DNA from: Sepiola atlantica
Lineage: Eukaryota; Mollusca; Cephalopoda; Sepiida; Sepiolidae
Assembly: GCA_963556195.1 (NCBI GenBank)
Contig: OY744529.1
Span: forward strand, 56,535,580-56,599,579
Length of the DNA: 64,000 nucleotides
Reading direction: 5' to 3'
The position numbers and the translations under genes are program-made. The notes under the pieces are model-generated. The model had not been told where the DNA came from. It did no database searches and worked only from the letters and a program-made list of their open reading frames with translations. Shown here one piece after another: positions 57,440 to 64,000 of this stretch (positions within the stretch are counted from its first letter, which is position 1; each line of letters opens with the position of its first letter).

Positions 57440-58910
57440 TCAATAATTCCGAACTATCCTACCACCATCATTTCGCTTGCACAACAAATATGGCTGAACT
57501 GCTTGTCCAACGGTTCGTCTTCAGCTCTATCTTAGACTCCACAAACAACTCCCTTCCCTCTAGGGACTTAACCACACTTGATAATTTAATAAACACACCT
57601 TTCCATGTCCATGATATTATGAAAATCATTGACGCCTACAACGCATGTGGACCATACATTTATAGTCATAAATACATGCTGAGCTAGCCCTTATACTCTC
57701 CAAACTCTATAACAAATGGCTTACCGAATCTTTCCTTCCTGATAGCTGGAAAATTGGCTTTGTGCTACCAGTTTTCAAGAACTCCGGTGAGATAACTGAC
57801 CTGAAGTATGATCGCCCCTTAAGTCTCCCCCCCCCCCGGGCGTTCGCTATAATACTTGAATCATTAATCAATCTAGCGATAGTTCACCGTCTCGAATATA
57901 CGAAACACATTTCTGATAAACAGTACGGATTTATACAATCTCATTTTACTGCGGATATACTAACTGTCATCTCTGAACGTATATATCATACACTAGATAA
58001 GGCAGGAAATGCAAGGACTGTATATCCAAGGCCTTTAACAAGATCCGGTATACAAAGTCTTCTACGGAAAATGAATTGGTACGGTATAAGTTGGGGCAAT
58101 GTGTAATATAATCAAATCGTTCTTAGCTAAAAGAAAGATCCAGGCTGTTATGATGGCCGTAGATTCAAGCAAGATCACATTAATTCGAGTGTGTTCTAGA
58201 ATTCGATATATGAACTCTTATTATTCTTAATCGTCATACACAACCTCCCTGATTAATCGCTTTCGAGATGGGCAATTTTGCTGATGACACCACGCTTTAT
58301 TCTCTACATGTGAGCGAATCAAACGCATACATATCGAAGGCAATAGCTGAATCGCTGGTAAATGACTTCAAGTCTGTAGTAGAATGGGGCAATAATGGAT
58401 GGTCACATTAAATGCTATCAATACAAAGCCCATTTGATTTAACAATTATAATTAACTTTTCAAAACACCGATTACCACAGTTGATAGCACCTTTCTTGAA
58501 AGCTCAGCGTTTAAACTTCTCAGCCTAACATTCACAAGAACATGAATTGGAATAAATATATAAAAAATACTGCTAAATCTGATGCAAAGAAATTCGGCTC
58601 CTTCTACCGAGCTAGAAAGCTTCTCACATTTGCCAGTATCCTGTATCTCTATAAGACCACCATTCGCCTATGCATGGAGTAGTGTTGCCACATCTGGGCT
58701 GGTGGTCTAAGAACTAGGCTGTATCGGAAGGGGTTGCAAAAAAGAGTTTCATACATAATAGTTCCCGGACTGTCTACGAAGCAACAGCCCCTGTCTCATC
58801 GCTTAATTTTCACATCTGATAAACTTACTGCACCTGTGCCTCCTAAACATAAATATCACTGATCAACCAGACATGCAAATCTATCATTTCCATATAGAGA
58901 TGGGATCTAA
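57440..58910 (+). pseudogene. Jockey/CR1-like LINE RT, decayed
   Basis: Plus-strand frames give VLPVFKNSGEITDLKYDRPL near 57760-57818, where VxPVFKxG...YRPISL is usual. ESLINLAIVHRLE and ISDKQYGFIQSH follow near 57860-57945, then ADILTVISERIYHTLDKAG near 57954. The catalytic box reads GNFADDTTLYSLH at 58268-58306. Downstream are AKKFGSFYRARKLL near 58585, LYLYKTTIR near 58645, and CCHIWAGG near 58685. This is the same LINE group as at 6690-8150 and 27890-29260. The 57490-57687 frame upstream of RT reads LINTPFHVHDIMKIIDAYNA, matching the linker before RT. Many stops occur. Confidence 0.85.
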
Positions 58911-60374
58911 AAAAAAACGAACTATCGCCTGAAGTCGAATAGAATATATTACGATTGGCCAGAGCATGCAGACAGCCGGCTCTTGTTGATTATGCTTGAA
59001 CGAAAAACTTGACATTTTTAACTTGAATATGCAAAAAATATTACTAAATCGTAAAAGCAAAATAGCAACTAATTGTAGATAGAGAATAAACTTTACTTTA
59101 GGATAATTAATAAAACACTAAATGAATACAAACACCGTAATATAAAAATAAACCTAAAGTGGCGATAGGTAGCACAAAATACAACAGATAAATTATTTTT
59201 GTTCCCATCTGTCAGAGAAAGGTGACCTTTGTTAATTTGATTAACTTAAAGGTGGGGTGCACGAACGCCCCTCTCTAACAAAGGGCTGGACAACCATTGG
59301 CTAATGGAACTAAATAACTCCGGAAAGAGTGATAAAGCTAACGCATCTACTTGGATTTAAAAATCAATCAAAAACCATACATGCACGCAATTATCCTGAT
59401 GATTTCCTCCGAGAATGAAACATAAACATATCTGTGTAGCTTACTTGCCATAACTATATTTCCATACTATACTAGTGGCAAATAATATATATATATATAT
59501 ATATATAAAGAGAGTAAGGGACAGAGAAACAGAGAGACAGAGAAATAGGGCGGGGTACAAAAACAAAGAGGAAGAGAAGAAGGGGAAAAATGTAGAAAGC
59601 GAGAGGGCGACAATGAAGTATACAAAGTTGTATATGTTTATAAAAATGTGACAACAAAGTCGACTATTCGAGAATAAACGCGGCTTGTTATGTCTTATAC
59701 GTGTAGACACAATCAAAGGTCCAATTAAATGTCCGATTTAAATCGAACGGATGCCGAAAGTAATTAAGAAGAACTAAGCCGCAAAATACTTTTATTGTGC
59801 GTTCTTCCCCGCTTTCATTGCACTGATCAACGTGTTCAATTTTTTGATTAGGATATTTTTGCCCGCCATATTATCGCCTGCCACCGGAACCCATCAGCGG
59901 TAAAAACGATGTTGATGTCTGTACATTGTGGCATGACTACATTTAATGGCGTATTGTTATTCAATGGAACAACGTTTATGGTTCTCCAATGAAATCTAGC
60001 GATATAATTGATGGATATAGATACACAGATGCTTGTTATGTTGGTAATATAAAGATGCTGTGAGAACGTAATCATTCGAGTGGTTCGTTCTAGTGATGTA
60101 TACGTTGCATTCCCTAATGCACTGATTTCTATTTATAGAATTGATAGTGTATTTTTTCACTTAAAATAGTTTTACCAATGAGTATCTATTGTACATTTGT
60201 GGTGTCTCTGCTCATGGATGCAATTAAAATCAAACCCTATACCAAGATTAAATGACACTTTTCCGGAGTTAAGCTTAACGAGGAAAAACTGCTTCGATAG
60301 ACTCGTGGCACTAGTGCCCCCATCGAGATAAATACATCCGACCAACCCGTCAAGCAGCAAAATCCCACCCCTTC
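58911..60374. other. Noncoding stretch with short (TA)n
   Basis: It contains a TA tract at 59487-59508 and a purine-rich segment to 59620. No gene is recognised. Confidence 0.45.
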
Positions 60375-60640
60375 ACTTTATAGGTCCCCAGATACCGGAA
60401 AGCTTTCTACTCTAACAGTTTCTTCCCTCGACTTGCAAGTATTTGAAATTCGTTTCCTGCTCTATGCTTCCCTGACTGTACAAACATGCAGTGATTTAAA
60501 TGTAACGTGACCAGACATCTCGTTGATTGATCCCTACTTGGGATGTCCCTGTACGTATGGCCCCTAATTCACAATAACCTCTTATGTCCTAGTAGCAATG
60601 TGCCTTGTTGGGGATCAATAAAAGTAATATATATCTTTTT
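60375..60640 (+). pseudogene. Jockey/CR1-like LINE 3' end fragment
   Basis: Words such as ataggtccccagataccgga, then gcagtgatttaaatgtaacg and gatccctacttgggatgt parallel the C-terminal and 3' end of the LINE fragment at 28265-28400 (agaggtccctaaataccgga, acatttcaatgtaatatg, aatccccatctagata). The segment is short and frame-broken, ending near ggggatcaataaaagt. Confidence 0.6.
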
Positions 60641-63389
60641 TTTAATTCAAGGGCCTTTAGAATATCTTTCATGCATACAACGACTGTAACATGGAGTTCA
60701 TGGCTTGTAGCAGGTACACATGTGTTCTTATTACTTCCCGGGAAACGCCAGTGATTCCTGCGAGTTTAGGATAAAAGACAACAAGTTAAATTTGTCTAAT
60801 TTTTTATTCTTATTTTTTCTCTCATTATTTTACAATAAAGTCTATTTATAATTTTTGCGGCGTTTCACATGAATAAAATCCGAATTTAAAAGAATGAGAT
60901 ATTGTAGACAATCTAGTTAATATATCTATACACTGACATCAAAAAAGTAAATATACACATTATTATCATTAATAATAAAGACTGCTATCAGAGGGTCACG
61001 ATGGACTTAGGCGAGGTAATATTGGTTATTTTATCTCACTGATTAATCACTCGGTTAATAGTGGGAAAAAGAATCCCAAGGTTTGCTGCGATTTGACGCC
61101 GATTCAGTCTACTTTAAGATTATCATATGAAACTCTTTGAATTATAATGCTTCTTTGGCTCGTGTCATATATAAATGGTGATAAATAATTGATATACTGA
61201 TATCTGAAACACAACATATGTCAAATAGTGTAAATTATTGTTGTCTTAAACTTTTACTGCTGCATTGTAAAGCGGCAAGTTCTGGCCGTCGGCGAAAGAA
61301 GGACACCCTTTAAACGTTTATGAATTATTTATGTGGGGTGTCTATATACTTCATTCATGTCCCTGTATATCTGGGGTTGCGTTATTGGTTAAATGTTTAC
61401 TATTGCCGATTATGCAATCAGTTATATGGACTCTCGTTGAACTGCGCAGTAATACTATTGGAAAATGTATAGCGCTACTCCATCAGCTATGGGTACACTA
61501 GTTACTTCTGTTCAACTAGTCGTTTACAATTCACCAGTGCCATAGTTGTTATGCTTTGGTATTAATTGACCCCCCCCCCCAAAAAAAAAATGGGGTGATA
61601 CACCGTGCAACAGACAAAGAAAATGAAACCTATCAGCAGAGTCCTGTTCCGTCATATGTATTAATGCATGTTAAAGAAGAGAAAAACAACAAATCAACAG
61701 AGTGGGGGAAGAAAAAGAACTGAAGAATTCATTTTCAATTTTATCCAGATTAGTAGATTGAATATCAATGAATCATTAAATGATTCTCCTTTCAAAAGTT
61801 TGGCTGAAATACGCACTTCTAAACTAATAATAATGATAATAAATGCATGTACACTCAAACACTTTATCATTGTGTGTCGCATAATTCACCAAGTTACGTT
61901 TTAGAATGAAATGCTGTTATATTTTACCTCATTCACACGAATCGTCTAAAGATGAGTCCGACGAATATTCCCAGCAATTGTTTATCCTTTTCAAAAGGAT
62001 TATGCTTGGTTTTACTAAAAGTTATAAACTATCGAGCAAATAAGTGTGAGGAAAAATTAATGAAATTACATTACGCATGTTACTTTCATTATATAATTGT
62101 AACAATGCAACAATGAACCCTATTACCGTCCGCGTTTACTCAGTATGATAGAAACACATCTATTTCATTAGTATGCACTGTGTTAAATAAGCATTGAAGA
62201 TAATTTTAGCAACGTTTGCATATATTTATCTCTTACTCGGTGATCACATGTTGTGTATGTTCTAATTAATAATTGTTGACTGTTTTCTTGTTTGAAGAAC
62301 TACTTTAAAACCATTTTACAATTCAATAGATAGCTGACAACTGAAACGGCTTTTGACTGTTAAATTTCATATGCTAACCATTCTTCATTAATGAATGTTT
62401 CGTATTCTCGATTTTAGATTAACACTTACAATTTAATATTTTTCATGAAAATATAAAACTCGTTAAACTTTGAAAGATGAGATTATCATTTAAATAATAT
62501 TCGAGTAGATCTATGTATAATAAAATGTATGTTTACTATGAATTATTACATGGAATTTGATAAAAAGGTATAATAGAATTTACAACATTATTGATGAGAT
62601 GACGTTGCAGTTTTCAAATTTTAACGAAGGGAAATGTTTTTTTTTGTTTATAAGTATTAATAATGTAAGGATCCGTATTTCAGTAAACTTGTATTTCCTA
62701 ATCTCCTTTACCCCTTTTCCCTCCCGCTCCTCTCCTATCTCACTTTTTCATCGTCTTCCTTGTTTTCCTTCTCCCACTTTCTCTGCTTCATACTACGGTA
62801 CAAGAAAATGGTAGACGTGTATTGAGATATAGAACAAAAGAGAGGAAACTAAACTGAAGATAATTTAGATCTAAAATAGTCCTTTACCAATTGGGATAAT
62901 TTATGAATGTGTCATCGTGAAAACGAATTCATATAACCATTCATCTGCTACTTAAAGTAGGAAGAATCCTTAATAAAAAATCATTTATAATTTACTTTTG
63001 ATAAACAGTGAAACAATTATCTACGTATAAGATAGACTTGTAAACTCAGACTCAAAACGAATAACTGTTTCTGTGTTTCATACGTGAATGAGCGATAAGT
63101 TGTGGCTATGGATCCATTAAAATACAGAGCTGTAATCACACTCCTGTTTTCACAATGCGATATAACGTAAATAACTGCTAAAGAGGAAATTGAGGTGTTA
63201 CACAATACGGGTACCAGCCTTTTAAACAGGGTTGAACTTCCATGAAAAGAAACCATCATTTTCGCTAACTTTAACCATATACTCTTATTACTATGCAAAA
63301 AGTTGGGATCTCTCGTCTTAATTGCCGCATAAAAATCTGAGAACTGTGAATAGTAACAGTTATGTATGGAAAATGACCTACCAAAACTC

Positions 63390-63397
<8 letters not shown>
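60641..63397. other. AT-rich noncoding stretch
   Basis: No gene is recognised. A C11-A10 homopolymer pair lies at 61570-61590, and a pyrimidine-rich block at 62700-62790. Confidence 0.5.

Positions 63398-63434
<37 letters not shown>
63398..63434. repeat. (TA)n microsatellite
   Basis: About 37 bp of TA, directly before copy 1 of a duplicated block. Confidence 0.95.
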
Positions 63435-63438
<4 letters not shown>

Positions 63439-63535
63439 TTTAATATTGAAAATTTATTTCCGACAGTATAGAGTATGTTATGTTATAAGCTGTTTTTTTG
63501 TTAATGCTATTGTTTACGCGGATAATATTACTAAT
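63435..63535 (+). repeat. Duplicated 100-bp block, copy 1
   Basis: It shares cgacagtata, gtatgttatg/gtgtgttatg, taagctg and cgcg(g/a)ataatatta with 63797-63895. TA repeats lie at its left end. Confidence 0.85.
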
Positions 63536-63796
63536 CATACGATTAGTTAGTCCGCGGGGCTTGAAATAAGCAAAAATGACACAAAGTTAAAGATGAGAGT
63601 CAAACGGGATACGAATCTATACATCAGAAACGAGACCGTTTTGGTCTACTTGACAAACAGAACTATACGTCCAATGAAAGCCTAAATTGTACAATAAATA
63701 ACTCACATTCCAAACTCTGTGTTTACCATGTTACTAACAAAGTAACTCTATCTACTTGCTACATCACACGTGAAAGACGATGGATGTTTTTATATG

Positions 63797-63894
63797 TGTT
63801 TAATGGTGAAAAATTATTTACGACAGTATACAGTGTGTTATGAATTAAGCTGCGTTTTATAGATGCTACTGTTTGCGCGAATAATATTAAAGAA

Positions 63895-63895
<1 letters not shown>
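63797..63895 (+). repeat. Duplicated 100-bp block, copy 2
   Basis: Counterpart of 63435-63535, about 362 bp away in the same orientation, with a TA tract at its right end. Confidence 0.85.

Positions 63896-63896
<1 letters not shown>

Positions 63897-63959
<63 letters not shown>
63897..63959. repeat. (TA)n microsatellite
   Basis: About 62 bp of TA near the window end. Confidence 0.95.
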
Positions 63960-63965
<6 letters not shown>

Positions 63966-64000
63966 ATTCAAATATAAGCCATATTAGCAATACAAGATTA

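Overview
This window looks like intergenic DNA from a large, AT-rich animal genome. The mix of non-LTR families (Tx1-like, Jockey/CR1-like, RTE-like and R4/Dong-like), BEL/Pao and Ty3/Gypsy remnants, tRNA-type SINEs and very long (TA)n and (TAA)n arrays suits a mollusc, and a coleoid cephalopod best. That assignment rests on general familiarity with such genomes and cannot be proven from this sequence alone. I found no convincing host protein-coding exon, no intact tRNA or rRNA gene, and no bacterial-type operon. Every protein similarity I recognise belongs to a mobile element, and nearly all are broken by stops or frameshifts.

Layout. 1-6.3 kb: microsatellites, a near-perfect palindrome (1071-1320), a mariner-type MITE (3547-3931), a small hairpin and a degenerate repeat cluster. 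6.7-8.2 kb: decayed Jockey/CR1-like LINE (+). 10 kb: 15-bp minisatellite with a 90-bp higher-order period. 13.9-16.2 kb: Ty3/Gypsy pol (-) with RT, RNase H and integrase still readable. 18.8-22.5 kb: BEL/Pao element (-) with unequal LTRs. 24.6-26 kb: a duplicated segment with a local repeat expansion. 27.9-29.3 kb: two convergent fragments of one LINE family. 29.6-30.2 kb: two SINE copies, then microsatellites. 31.9-32.7 kb and 40.2-42.4 kb: R4/Dong-like LINE pieces abutting (TAA)n arrays. 32.7-36.6 kb: a 3.9-kb DNA element with long inverted arms built of tandem units, carrying a broken gene with acidic motifs like those of PIN/FEN-type nucleases. 37.4-39.4 kb: Jockey-group LINE (+). 43.6-48.7 kb: a nearly full-length Tx1-like LINE (-) with ORF1 and ORF2. 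50.3-50.9 kb: a palindrome with 222-bp arms between (TA)n tracts. 54.2-54.8 kb: RTE-like fragment. 56.6-56.9 kb: a U2-snRNA-headed element whose body is a run of perfect short stems. 57.4-60.6 kb: more Jockey/CR1-like LINE sequence. The end is AT-rich with a duplicated block next to (TA)n tracts.

The best candidates for something undescribed are (1) the U2-headed, stem-loop-rich unit at 56597-56900; (2) the 3.9-kb element at 32684-36615, with a possible 5-bp target duplication; and (3) the repeated association of palindromes and LINEs with TA and TAA microsatellites. The genes do not form a pathway. They are layers of insertions, some nested in others.
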